The translations under genes were made by a program, and so were the position numbers. A stretch of 64,000 nucleotides of DNA from Tenacibaculum agarivorans (GTDB taxonomy: Bacteria; Bacteroidota; Bacteroidia; Flavobacteriales; Flavobacteriaceae): the NCBI RefSeq assembly GCF_001936575.1, contig NZ_MSMP01000015.1:52427-116426 (forward strand), in the 5' to 3' direction. The notes under the pieces were generated by a model. The model saw only the letters and a program-made list of their open reading frames with translations. It made no database searches and had not been told where the DNA came from. Positions within the stretch are counted from its first letter, which is position 1. The number at the start of each line of letters is the position of its first letter. Positions 28,329 to 36,625 of this stretch are shown here, piece by piece.

Positions 28329-29302
28329 TAAAAATTCACTTCATTATTGCTATTGGTATTGGTATTGGAATCTCCTGTGATATAATCAATCGGTGAATTA
28401 TCTACAGGAACTTCTACACTAGCAGTTAACTTTTCTCTCCAATCAGCCCATTTGTATTTTTTAGAAAAAATATAAAGTAATACTGGGAAGAAAATTAATA
28501 CAGGAATTAAAATATCAGAAAATACATTGGGTTCAGCCGTACTCTTAAATAATGAATTGGTTTGGAAAGCTGTCCAATCTGCGGTTACTAAAAGTGCTCC
28601 AATTAAATTATTTGCTGCATGAAAGCCTAAAGCAAGTTCTAACCCCTCATCTAATAAGGTTATCATACCCAAAAATAAACCTGTACCAATATAATACACC
28701 ATTATAATATACCCTAGTTTTTCTACTTCAGGATTCGCTCCATGCAATAATCCAAAAATTAAAGATGTTACAATTAATGGAATTAATCTACTTTTAAATT
28801 TTGCTCCAATTCCTTGCATTAAATACCCTCTAAACAAGTATTCTTCAAAACTAGTTTGAATTGGAATCATAATAATACCTATTAGAACCAAACCTAAAAA
28901 TTTATTAGGCTTAAAATTCCATTCCATACTTTCTGGCTCTAAAACATAACCTATTAAAACGAAAATTGCTGTTATAGCCCCCCATAGTGTGAAAGAAAAC
29001 CAAAATCGTTTCCAATCTATTTTTTTTCTTGAGGTGGTAAGTGAAGTTAATGATTGTTTGTGTACAAATTTTACCCATAAGAATAGTAACGTTAAAAAGA
29101 CAACAAAGAGTATCATATTTTCAATTAGTACAAGGTTTTCTCCTTTACTCTCAATCTCTTTTTTCATTAATTCATTTTGATCTAAATCTAGAACTGCAAT
29201 GGCTATGAAATTTAAAATCATTAGTGCTAAAAATAAACCTGGAATAATCAAGTATTTCCAAAAACCTAATTGTCCTTTATATGCTTGCTGAATATAATTC
29301 AT
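28328..29302 (-). CDS. CPBP-family intramembrane metalloprotease
   Basis: 324 aa with about eight hydrophobic segments. It has the three CPBP (Abi/CAAX protease) blocks: EEYLFRGYLMQ, the later LLHGANPE and FHAANNLIGA. The conserved Glu-Glu and the two His/Asn sites are intact. The family includes prenyl-CAAX proteases and bacteriocin self-immunity proteins; the substrate here is unknown. It sits between menC (3 bp) and menE (1-bp overlap), an order that suggests simple co-transcription with quinone genes. The Asn/Thr-rich C-terminal tail is probably disordered. Confidence 0.9.
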   Translation of the reverse strand: MNYIQQAYKGQLGFWKYLIIPGLFLALMILNFIAIAVLDLDQNELMKKEIESKGENLVLIENMILFVVFLTLLFLWVKFVHKQSLTSLTTSRKKIDWKRFWFSFTLWGAITAIFVLIGYVLEPESMEWNFKPNKFLGLVLIGIIMIPIQTSFEEYLFRGYLMQGIGAKFKSRLIPLIVTSLIFGLLHGANPEVEKLGYIIMVYYIGTGLFLGMITLLDEGLELALGFHAANNLIGALLVTADWTAFQTNSLFKSTAEPNVFSDILIPVLIFFPVLLYIFSKKYKWADWREKLTASVEVPVDNSPIDYITGDSNTNTNSNNEVNF

Positions 29303-29305
29303 CCT

Positions 29306-30349
29306 CTATTTTTTTAGATTAAACTCCCATGCTTTTGAAGAGTTGTATTGTAATTTACCATTTTTTACTTCTAACGGACTATCAAAATTGTTTGTAAATA
29401 AACTTCCTGTTCCTAAACCTTGCGGCATATTACTTTGTAAAGTATATGTCCACTGTGCTATCGCATTTAAGCCAACATTGCTTTCTAAAGCTGAAGTGAT
29501 CCACCAACCTATATTTTTTTCTTCTGCGAAAGTTATCCATTCTTCACTTCCTTTAAAACCACCTACTAGTGTTGGCTTTAGGATAATATACTGTGGATTA
29601 ATTCTTTGTAACAACTCTTCCTTTTCTACTTTAGAAAAAACACCTATCAATTCTTCATCTAAAGCTATAGCTAAAGGTGTAGTTTCACAAAGTTTGGCCA
29701 TTGCTTCAAACTGTCCTTGTTTTATAGGTTGTTCAATAGAATGTAAATTGAAATCTGAAAGTCGTTTCAATTTTTCTAAAGCATTTTCAGGAGCAAAAGC
29801 GCCATTTGCATCTACTCTTAATTCAATATCTGCTGGTGAAAATTCTTTACGAATGTGTTTTAGTAATTGTAATTCCTCTTCAAAATCTATAGCTCCAATT
29901 TTCATTTTAATACAAGTAAAACCATTCTCTATTTTATCTTGTATTTGAGATTTCATAAATTGTTTATCCCCCATCCATATTAGTCCATTGATATCTATAG
30001 GGTCTTGATGGGTTAAAAATTGAGAAGGAAATAATTCAAATCTATCAGCGCTTTTTAACGATAAGAAAGCTTGTTCTAGACCTATTTGTATAGATGGAAA
30101 CTCTATTAATTCTTCTAATAGTTTTTCTAAACCTAAATTAATATGTTTGCAAGTCCATTGTAGTTTTTCCTCATAATCTGGCCGATCATCAGCACTTAAA
30201 CCTTTAAATACTCCACATTCTCCTATTCCTTCTTTGACTCCATCAGATAGAATAATAAAAAAAGTTCCTTTGGTTTTTAGAATCCCTCTTGAGGTACCAC
30301 TTGGACGTTTAAATTGTAACGTATATTTATGAAATGTAGCTGTTATCAA
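29306..30349 (-). CDS. menC: o-Succinylbenzoate synthase
   Basis: 347 aa, enolase superfamily. Visible active-site blocks are KMKIGA (catalytic Lys), RVDANGAF (metal Asp), SIEQPI (metal Glu), ALDEEL (metal Asp/Glu) and LKPTLVGG (second Lys). MenC dehydrates SHCHC to o-succinylbenzoate in menaquinone synthesis. The neighbouring menE provides the next step, and menA lies about 1.3 kb upstream. Dipeptide epimerases share the fold, but the context favours MenC. Confidence 0.9.
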   Translation of the reverse strand: MITATFHKYTLQFKRPSGTSRGILKTKGTFFIILSDGVKEGIGECGVFKGLSADDRPDYEEKLQWTCKHINLGLEKLLEELIEFPSIQIGLEQAFLSLKSADRFELFPSQFLTHQDPIDINGLIWMGDKQFMKSQIQDKIENGFTCIKMKIGAIDFEEELQLLKHIRKEFSPADIELRVDANGAFAPENALEKLKRLSDFNLHSIEQPIKQGQFEAMAKLCETTPLAIALDEELIGVFSKVEKEELLQRINPQYIILKPTLVGGFKGSEEWITFAEEKNIGWWITSALESNVGLNAIAQWTYTLQSNMPQGLGTGSLFTNNFDSPLEVKNGKLQYNSSKAWEFNLKK

Positions 30350-30354
30350 TATGC

Positions 30355-30873
30355 TTAACTTTTTTCTATAAAAGATTTGAAATTATCTAAATATCCTTGA
30401 TCTTGTTTTTTAAAGGTTCCTTTAAAATACGGAAACAAACAACTTAAAATATACGAATTGCTTTTACAACTAGAGTTATTTTGGATTGTAGTTACTCCAT
30501 TTTCAAAACTAAAGGTATAATCATCAGTTTTCAGCATATTATCTGCATTAAAAAACAAGGTAATTTTTTCATTAGGAACATAGGCTAATACTTTTTCTTT
30601 TAATGTGATTTCTTCACCATTTTTATTCTGTACAACCATTTTATAGGTACTTCCTGTTTTCTCTGGTTTTACATCCAAAGGTTCTATAGATTTTAACTCT
30701 GGAATCCAGTTTTTAATTTTTGAACTGTCGTTAAACATAGAAAATACTTCTTCTAAGGGTTTATTAACAGTTACTTGTGTTGTGTAAGCCGTCTCTTTAA
30801 AAATTAGTCCTGTAGCAAAGAATATTACCGTTAATCCGATAATTATCCCTAAAATTATTTTTACTGTCTTCAT
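30355..30873 (-). CDS. SRPBCC-fold membrane-anchored protein
   Basis: 172 aa. An N-terminal membrane anchor (residues about 5-25) is followed by an SRPBCC/polyketide-cyclase-like domain (VNKPLEEVFSMFNDSSKIKNWIPELKSIE and beta-strand-rich remainder). Such domains bind hydrophobic ligands; no specific ligand can be inferred. It lies 5 bp upstream of menC and 1 bp downstream of the MBL hydrolase, in one transcription unit. Confidence 0.8.
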   Translation of the reverse strand: MKTVKIILGIIIGLTVIFFATGLIFKETAYTTQVTVNKPLEEVFSMFNDSSKIKNWIPELKSIEPLDVKPEKTGSTYKMVVQNKNGEEITLKEKVLAYVPNEKITLFFNADNMLKTDDYTFSFENGVTTIQNNSSCKSNSYILSCLFPYFKGTFKKQDQGYLDNFKSFIEKS

Positions 30874-30874
30874 G

Positions 30875-31552
30875 TTATAATACTATACTTTCACCTATTT
30901 CTAATAGTACCAATTCTTTATCTGCATCTGCAAATTGTTGCTTCGCTTCTTCTGTATTTATTTCAATCGGTGGAAATGTGTTGAAATGACAACCAATTAC
31001 TTTAGGGCATTCTACTAAATTACTAGCAATTATTGCATCTTGAACACCCATTGTAAAATTATCTCCTATAGGTAAAACTGAAGCCGTAAGCTTTGTTGTC
31101 ATAGGAATTAATTTCATATCCATCGTTACTGCGGTATCTCCTGCTATATATATAGATTTTTCTCCAGCAGTAATTACAAAACCACCAGGTTGACCTCCAT
31201 ACGTTCCATCAGCAAAAGATGAAGTATGAATAGCATTTACGTACTTAGCTGAAAACTCATTAGTTTTAAAAGTTCCTCCGTGATTTACTGGATGACCTTT
31301 TAAGTTTTTAGCTCCGTAGTACATTACAATTTCATAATTAGAAATAATAGTTGCACCAGTTCTTTCAGCAATGGCTTCTACATCTAACACATGATCTTGG
31401 TGCGCATGGGTTAGTAATATATAATCTGCTTTTAATGTGGTGATATCTATGTTTGAAGCCTTAGGGTTTCCAGTAATAAAAGGATCTATTAAAATAGTGG
31501 TGGTTTCTATTTCTATTCCGTAACTAGCATGTCCGTAAAAAGTAAGTTTCAT
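30875..31552 (-). CDS. UPF0173-type metal-dependent hydrolase (MBL fold)
   Basis: 225 aa. Begins MKLTFYGHASYGIEI and contains HAHQDH (residues 49-54), the GHPVNHGG block, AGDTAVTMDM and GCHFNTFPPIE, all typical of the UPF0173 branch of the metallo-beta-lactamase fold. It is cytoplasmic with a two-metal site; the physiological substrate is unknown. It is the first gene of the unit leading to menC and menE. Confidence 0.92.
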   Translation of the reverse strand: MKLTFYGHASYGIEIETTTILIDPFITGNPKASNIDITTLKADYILLTHAHQDHVLDVEAIAERTGATIISNYEIVMYYGAKNLKGHPVNHGGTFKTNEFSAKYVNAIHTSSFADGTYGGQPGGFVITAGEKSIYIAGDTAVTMDMKLIPMTTKLTASVLPIGDNFTMGVQDAIIASNLVECPKVIGCHFNTFPPIEINTEEAKQQFADADKELVLLEIGESIVL

Positions 31553-31694
31553 TATTTTTAGTTGTTTTTTTATTATCAGTGCTCAATAATTAGATACTAC
31601 TTATCTACTGCCTGTATAGTTTACCACTATTTTTGGGAATAAATACTTCTTATCTAATTACTAATAATTGTGTATTCTTTATTGAGTAGTAAAT

Positions 31695-32648
31695 TTACAA
31701 AATGACATTCCCTAATCCAAAAAGGATCGCAAATAGAAATGTACTTAATGCTACTTTTTTCAGTTCTCCATCTAACAACTTCTCTTCTTTATTTTTATAT
31801 ACAAAAATTAAATGAATAGCTAACGGTATATAAGCTATGATAAATAAAAATTGCAATGGATTTCTGTAATGGATAGTAACGTACAATAATGCGAATAAAA
31901 ATGATGATATAATAAGATAATAATGATAATACTTTGCAAACTCTTCACCTATTTTTACCACAATAGTGTTTTTACCAGATTTTGCATCATTTACTCGATC
32001 ACGCATATTGTTTAAATTCAACACTGCGGTACTTAATAATCCTACAGAAAAGGCGGGTAAGAAAATAGAATAGTTAATCTGTTTTGTATATAAAAAATAG
32101 GTTCCTACAACTGCTAATAAACCAAAAAACAGAAATACAAAGATATCTCCATAACCACTGTATCCATATGCGGATTTACCAACCGTGTATTTTATAGCCG
32201 CAACAATTGAAGTAATTCCTAAACCAAAAAATAATAGTGAATACAAAAAGTTATCTTTTCCAAAAGCTATATAAATTAATAATATCGCAACTACAATGGT
32301 TAGTATTGCCGTAATTACCATAGCTTTTTTCATTTGTTTGGGAGTAATAGCTCCTGACGCTACCATTCTAGCTTCTCCTTCTCTATCTTCATCTGTTCCT
32401 TTTACACCATCTCCATAATCGTTAGCAAAGTTAGACAGCACTTGAAAACCGATGGTAGTCAATATTGCTAACCAGAATATTAACGATTGGTATAGTGGTT
32501 TCCTAACTATATTAAGTGTCGTATTTGAATATTCATCAATCATAAGAGAAAAAGCATCATATGATCCTAAATATGCTCCAACTATGATTCCAGAAATTGA
32601 TAATGGTAAGGTTCGTAAACGGGCTGCTTTTACAAAGTTTTTTATCAT
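31695..32648 (-). CDS. menA: 1,4-Dihydroxy-2-naphthoate polyprenyltransferase
   Basis: 317 aa, about eight to nine membrane helices, UbiA superfamily. The first Asp-rich motif NDYGDGVKGTDED and the second (NNMRDRVNDAKSG, then NTIVVKIG) are both intact. MenA attaches the isoprenoid tail to DHNA at the membrane. It lies upstream of the MBL-SRPBCC-menC-CPBP-menE unit but is separated from it by 142 bp. Confidence 0.93.
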   Translation of the reverse strand: MIKNFVKAARLRTLPLSISGIIVGAYLGSYDAFSLMIDEYSNTTLNIVRKPLYQSLIFWLAILTTIGFQVLSNFANDYGDGVKGTDEDREGEARMVASGAITPKQMKKAMVITAILTIVVAILLIYIAFGKDNFLYSLLFFGLGITSIVAAIKYTVGKSAYGYSGYGDIFVFLFFGLLAVVGTYFLYTKQINYSIFLPAFSVGLLSTAVLNLNNMRDRVNDAKSGKNTIVVKIGEEFAKYYHYYLIISSFLFALLYVTIHYRNPLQFLFIIAYIPLAIHLIFVYKNKEEKLLDGELKKVALSTFLFAILFGLGNVIL

Positions 32649-32668
32649 TATAAATTTTAATTAAAACT

Positions 32669-32720
32669 TCTCGACTCCGCTCGAGGTGACATTAGTTTGT
32701 CTGCTCTAGCGGAGTCGAGA
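32669..32720. repeat. GC-rich palindromic intergenic repeat
   Basis: Perfect 13-bp arms TCTCGACTCCGCT (32669-32681) and AGCGGAGTCGAGA (32708-32720) around a 26-bp middle containing CTCGAGGTGAC. The composition is far more GC-rich than the surroundings. This wording (CTCGACTCCGCTCGA, GTGACA) belongs to a mobile-repeat class common in Flavobacteriaceae genomes. It sits between an Fe-S protein gene and menA and may act as a terminator-like hairpin. Confidence 0.75.
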
Positions 32721-32740
32721 GTTATATATTTAATACTTTT

Positions 32741-33520
32741 TTATAAGTTATTTGCTTCAGCAATAAGCTCAGCAATGTCTTTAACTACAATTTGATCTTC
32801 TTTTAGATGAAATTTTACACCATCCGTCATCATTGTATTACAATATGGACAACCTGTAGCTATAATTTCAGGATTAGTCTCTAAGGCATCTTTAGTCCTA
32901 AGAATATTGATATCCATATCCCCTTTTTCAGGTTCTTTGAACATTTGTGCTCCACCAGCTCCACAACATAAAGCCGTTGATTTATGACGCTTCATTTCTG
33001 TAGATTTCACACCTAACCTACGAATTAAATCACGTGGTGTTTCATATACGTCATTTGCACGACCTAAATAACATGGATCATGATATGTTAATCTTTTACC
33101 CTTTAAGTTTTCTCCTTCAATTGTTAATCTACCGTCTGCTATTAATTTATTGATGTATTGTGTATGATGATATACTTCATACTTTCCACCAAGACTAGGA
33201 TATTCGTTTTTTAATGTATTGAACGAATGTGGATCGCAAGTAACAATAGTTTTTACTTCATAAGCATTTAATATTTCAATGTTAGTCATTGCTTGCATTT
33301 GAAATAAAAATTCATTTCCTGATCTTTTTGCAGCATCTCCAGTAGAACTTTCTTCAGTACCTAAAACTGCGAAGTCTACATTAGCTTGATGTAATATTTT
33401 TACAAACGATTTTGTGATCTTTTTTGCTCTATCGTCATAACTCCCTGCTGCTCCGACCCAAAACAACACTTCTGGTTGTTTTCCTTGAGCCATCATATCT
33501 GCCATTGTTGGTACGTTCAT
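32741..33520 (-). CDS. (Fe-S)-binding CCG-domain protein
   Basis: 259 aa with two cysteine-rich CCG-type regions: the first is degenerate (VTCDPHSFNTL then HDPCYLGR) and the second has ALCCGAGGAQMF followed by GCPYCNTMM. The family is related to the HdrB/GlpC/LutA-type subunits that bind Fe-S clusters and pass electrons. Cytoplasmic. It lies downstream of a membrane protein with two 4Fe-4S motifs, and the pair probably forms one electron-transfer complex. The partner dehydrogenase is not in the window. Confidence 0.88.
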   Translation of the reverse strand: MNVPTMADMMAQGKQPEVLFWVGAAGSYDDRAKKITKSFVKILHQANVDFAVLGTEESSTGDAAKRSGNEFLFQMQAMTNIEILNAYEVKTIVTCDPHSFNTLKNEYPSLGGKYEVYHHTQYINKLIADGRLTIEGENLKGKRLTYHDPCYLGRANDVYETPRDLIRRLGVKSTEMKRHKSTALCCGAGGAQMFKEPEKGDMDINILRTKDALETNPEIIATGCPYCNTMMTDGVKFHLKEDQIVVKDIAELIAEANNL

Positions 33521-33521
33521 A

Positions 33522-33585
33522 ATTAATTTAGAATTTTGAATTACGATTTGTGATCTTTGATCAATACTCGTAATTGTAAATTAAT
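33522..33585. repeat. Imperfect inverted repeat with AATTACGA core
   Basis: ATTAATTTA ... AATTACGA (33522-33546) faces TCGTAATT-G-TAAATTAAT (33568-33585). The left arm has an 8-bp insertion (GAATTTTG) in place of one base. It sits between two Fe-S protein genes of one probable operon. It resembles the short CGTAATT-type repeats scattered in Flavobacteriaceae intergenic regions. Confidence 0.55.
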
Positions 33586-33621
33586 ACTATATTTTTTGTT
33601 CAGTATTTACAGATACTGAGT

Positions 33622-34971
33622 TTACTCATCTTTCCAGTTTAATCTATCCATTTGACTATACTGCCATGGTGCTCCATTATTTTCAATATTCGTCATCATC
33701 ATATTCAATTCTTGAGGAGCTGCAGATTCTTCCATTACTAGATATCTTCTCATATCCATAATAATAGATAAAGGATCAATATTTACAGGACATTCTTGTA
33801 CACAAGCATTACAACTTGTACAAGCCCAAAGTTCTTCTCTGGTAATATAGTCGTCTAATAATTGTTTCCCGTCAGGTTTAAATTCTCCATTATTAGCATC
33901 AATATTTTTTCCTACTTCCTCTAAACGATCACGAGTGTCCATCATAATCTTACGAGGTGATAATTTTTTCCCTGTTAAGTTTGCTGGGCAAGAAGAAGTA
34001 CAACGCCCACATTCAGTACAGGTATATGAGTTCATTAACTGCACCCAGTTTAAATCTGTAACATCAGAAGCTCCAAATTTCTCAGGCACCTCTTCCTCAG
34101 CTCCATCTTCTGGCATTGCATAAGGATCTGCATCTGGATCCATCATCATTTTTACCTCATTAGTTACTGATTCCAAATTATTGAACTGTCCTTTTGGTTT
34201 TAAATTCGCAAAGAAGGTATTTGGAAAAGCAAGTAATATATGTAAATGCTTAGAGTAATATAAATAGTTTAAGAATGTTACGATTCCTATAATATGTAAC
34301 CACCATGCTGTTCTTTCTAATGTTATTAATGCACTTTGTGATAAGTTTTCTATAAATGGTACAACAAGCCAACTACTGATTGGAAAAGATCCCATGGTAC
34401 CTGCTTCGTTATAATAATGTGGTGTTTCTAATAGCTGTAATTGATAATCAGCACCGTTCATAACTAAAAATAGTGTCATTAAAACGATCTCAAAATATAA
34501 AATAATATTACCATCATTTTTCGGCCAACCTTCCATTTCTGAATTCCAGAAGCGCTTTACCTTCTCTATATTTCTTCTAAACCAAAATACTATAACTGCA
34601 ACTAATACTAAAAATGCAAGGACTTCAAAGTTTCCTATTAGAAAGTTATAAAATCCACCTAATGGATTAGCAAAAACTCTATGCGTTCCAAATAATCCAT
34701 CGATAACGATTTCGAGTAACTCTATATTAATAAGTATAAAACCTATATAAACTACTATATGCAGAATACCTGATAATGGACGACGCACCATTTTATATTG
34801 TCCTAGTGCTATTTTTGCCATATTTTTCCAACGTTCAGGCTTTCTATCTGTTCTATCTACATCTTTTCCTAACTTGATATTTCTTATCAGCTTTCTAACA
34901 TTCATTACGAAATATCCTATACCTGCAATTAAAAGAAATGCAAAAAAGATGTTTGGTACGTATTTTTCCAT
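33622..34971 (-). CDS. Membrane 4Fe-4S electron-transfer protein
   Basis: 449 aa. Five to six membrane segments in the first 265 residues (NarI-like arrangement, with His residues that could ligate heme) are followed by a cytoplasmic domain with two 4Fe-4S motifs: CTECGRCTSSCP and CTSCNACVQECP. Together with the CCG-domain protein downstream it looks like a membrane-bound HdrDE/GlpC-type oxidoreductase module that may connect to the quinone pool. The electron donor is unknown. Confidence 0.88.
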   Translation of the reverse strand: MEKYVPNIFFAFLLIAGIGYFVMNVRKLIRNIKLGKDVDRTDRKPERWKNMAKIALGQYKMVRRPLSGILHIVVYIGFILINIELLEIVIDGLFGTHRVFANPLGGFYNFLIGNFEVLAFLVLVAVIVFWFRRNIEKVKRFWNSEMEGWPKNDGNIILYFEIVLMTLFLVMNGADYQLQLLETPHYYNEAGTMGSFPISSWLVVPFIENLSQSALITLERTAWWLHIIGIVTFLNYLYYSKHLHILLAFPNTFFANLKPKGQFNNLESVTNEVKMMMDPDADPYAMPEDGAEEEVPEKFGASDVTDLNWVQLMNSYTCTECGRCTSSCPANLTGKKLSPRKIMMDTRDRLEEVGKNIDANNGEFKPDGKQLLDDYITREELWACTSCNACVQECPVNIDPLSIIMDMRRYLVMEESAAPQELNMMMTNIENNGAPWQYSQMDRLNWKDE

Positions 34972-34988
34972 TTGTTATTCTATAATAT

Positions 34989-35591
34989 TTATTGATGTTT
35001 CCAATTATTATCTTCCGAACTACTTGGCGATAATCCTAAAATATCACCTTTCGTTGTTACTCCTAATCCTAAAACGGTTCTATTCGCGTAGTTAAAATAA
35101 CTAACTACTTGATTAATTTCTAGTATCTCTCCTTCTGTAATTCCTTTTTCTTTTAAATCAACAATATCATTTTTTACTAATTGATTTGGATACAGCGTCA
35201 GTTTTTTTGCATACAATAAACCTTGTTGATATCCCTCTTTTTCTATTGATTTAAAGCTATCATTTTCTAGTTCTTTTCTTATTTCTTTAGATTTTTCATC
35301 ATCATTTAGCAGTCGTTTTAATCCTTCAAAATGATGTTCAATGCAGTAATCACATTTGTTAAGCATACTTACATAAACTCCTAGTGTTTCTAAATACCAC
35401 TTCGGTAGTTTATTTGCACTGTTATGTAATACATTTTTGTATATAGCCATGTGTCCAACCATAGTATGAGGACGCAAACTATGTATCATCATAATATTAT
35501 CTACATTATTATTAGGACCAGTTACTTTTTCATACAAACTCTTTAATTTACCTTTTGCTTTATCAAAGGAAATTACTTCTATCCAACTCAT
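34989..35591 (-). CDS. AhpD-like carboxymuconolactone decarboxylase family protein
   Basis: 200 aa, all-helical. The motif KCDYCIEHHFEGL carries the CxxC and downstream His of AhpD-type peroxidase-related proteins, and MIHSLRPHTM is the usual upstream block. Likely a cytoplasmic thiol peroxidase or reductase partner. Its ATG overlaps the stop of the MCE gene by 1 bp (TAATG), so translation is coupled; the functional link to that gene is not clear. Confidence 0.87.
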   Translation of the reverse strand: MSWIEVISFDKAKGKLKSLYEKVTGPNNNVDNIMMIHSLRPHTMVGHMAIYKNVLHNSANKLPKWYLETLGVYVSMLNKCDYCIEHHFEGLKRLLNDDEKSKEIRKELENDSFKSIEKEGYQQGLLYAKKLTLYPNQLVKNDIVDLKEKGITEGEILEINQVVSYFNYANRTVLGLGVTTKGDILGLSPSSSEDNNWKHQ

Positions 35592-36556
35592 TATTGATTA
35601 CTCAAATTCTTTTGATTATTCTCTTCGTTGTATGGCTTTGGTTTTTTTCCAAATAATGAAAAATGTACAAAACGTTTGGGGTTTAATTTCATTTCTCTTA
35701 GTAACTCTTCCATTTCTTTGGTGGCATTAGCTAAATTGGTATACAGTTTTTCATCTGAAACTAACTTACCTAATGTTCCCTTTCCATTTTTCATCCCAGC
35801 TACTAATACATTAACATTATCTATCGTTGTTTCCAACTTCTTAACTGTTTCTCCTAGTTTTGCTTTTGCTAAATCCTCTGAAACTTTAGAAAAATTTTCT
35901 GTAATTTTTTTAGTGTTATCTAAAGTGACATCGATTTTAAGTTTGTTATCATCAAGCAACTTATTTGCAGATGCCATTGTCTTATTTAGACTATTAATAA
36001 TACCTTCAACTCCAATGATACTTTTATTGATACTCTTTCTGGCCTTATCATCCAAAACTTGATTTAATCCTATAACCAAAGAATCTACGTGCACTAATAC
36101 ACTTTCTAGTTTTGCCTGAATAGGGTTTAATTTTTCACCTACTGAAGAGAATAAATCTGATTCTATTTCTCCTTGTAAATAATCTCCAGAAACGGCATTA
36201 TCACCTTCGTAATTGGGTATTATAGCTAGATTCTGCCCTCCCATAAGTCCTGCTGAATAGATTTTAGCAACACTTTTTTTAGAAAACTGAAAATCATTTT
36301 CTATTGACAATCGCACCAACAAAGTTCCTCTTTTTTGAGGCTCAGGATTAAAAGTAATTTGATCTATTTTACCAACTTTAAGTCCATTGATAGTTACAAC
36401 ACTTGCCTCATTTAATCCATTGATATTGTTATATTCTACAAAAAAATGACGGGTACTGGCACTAAAAATATCTTGTCTTTTTAGAAAATTATATCCCCAA
36501 ATACCTAAGGCTATTATTAATAGCGCTGTTATTCCTGTTTTTAGTTCTTTTGACAT
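35591..36556 (-). CDS. MCE/MlaD-family lipid-transport substrate-binding protein
   Basis: 321 aa from the ATG at 36556 (a TTG two codons earlier is less likely). An N-terminal membrane anchor (about 5-22) is followed by the MlaD/MCE domain (about 35-115; VEYNNINGLNEASVVTINGLKVGKI, SAGLMGGQNLAI) and a long helical region (about 130-300). These proteins bind lipids in the periplasm for an Mla-type ABC system; no ATPase or permease gene is in the window. An N-acetylmuramoyl-L-alanine amidase gene lies just upstream. Confidence 0.9.
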   Translation of the reverse strand: MSKELKTGITALLIIALGIWGYNFLKRQDIFSASTRHFFVEYNNINGLNEASVVTINGLKVGKIDQITFNPEPQKRGTLLVRLSIENDFQFSKKSVAKIYSAGLMGGQNLAIIPNYEGDNAVSGDYLQGEIESDLFSSVGEKLNPIQAKLESVLVHVDSLVIGLNQVLDDKARKSINKSIIGVEGIINSLNKTMASANKLLDDNKLKIDVTLDNTKKITENFSKVSEDLAKAKLGETVKKLETTIDNVNVLVAGMKNGKGTLGKLVSDEKLYTNLANATKEMEELLREMKLNPKRFVHFSLFGKKPKPYNEENNQKNLSNQ

Positions 36557-36625
36557 AAGCAAAGATTACCAGAAACGAAATTACTAATAATTTTTCGTAG
36601 AATAGATTAGATTTTTTCTAAATTA

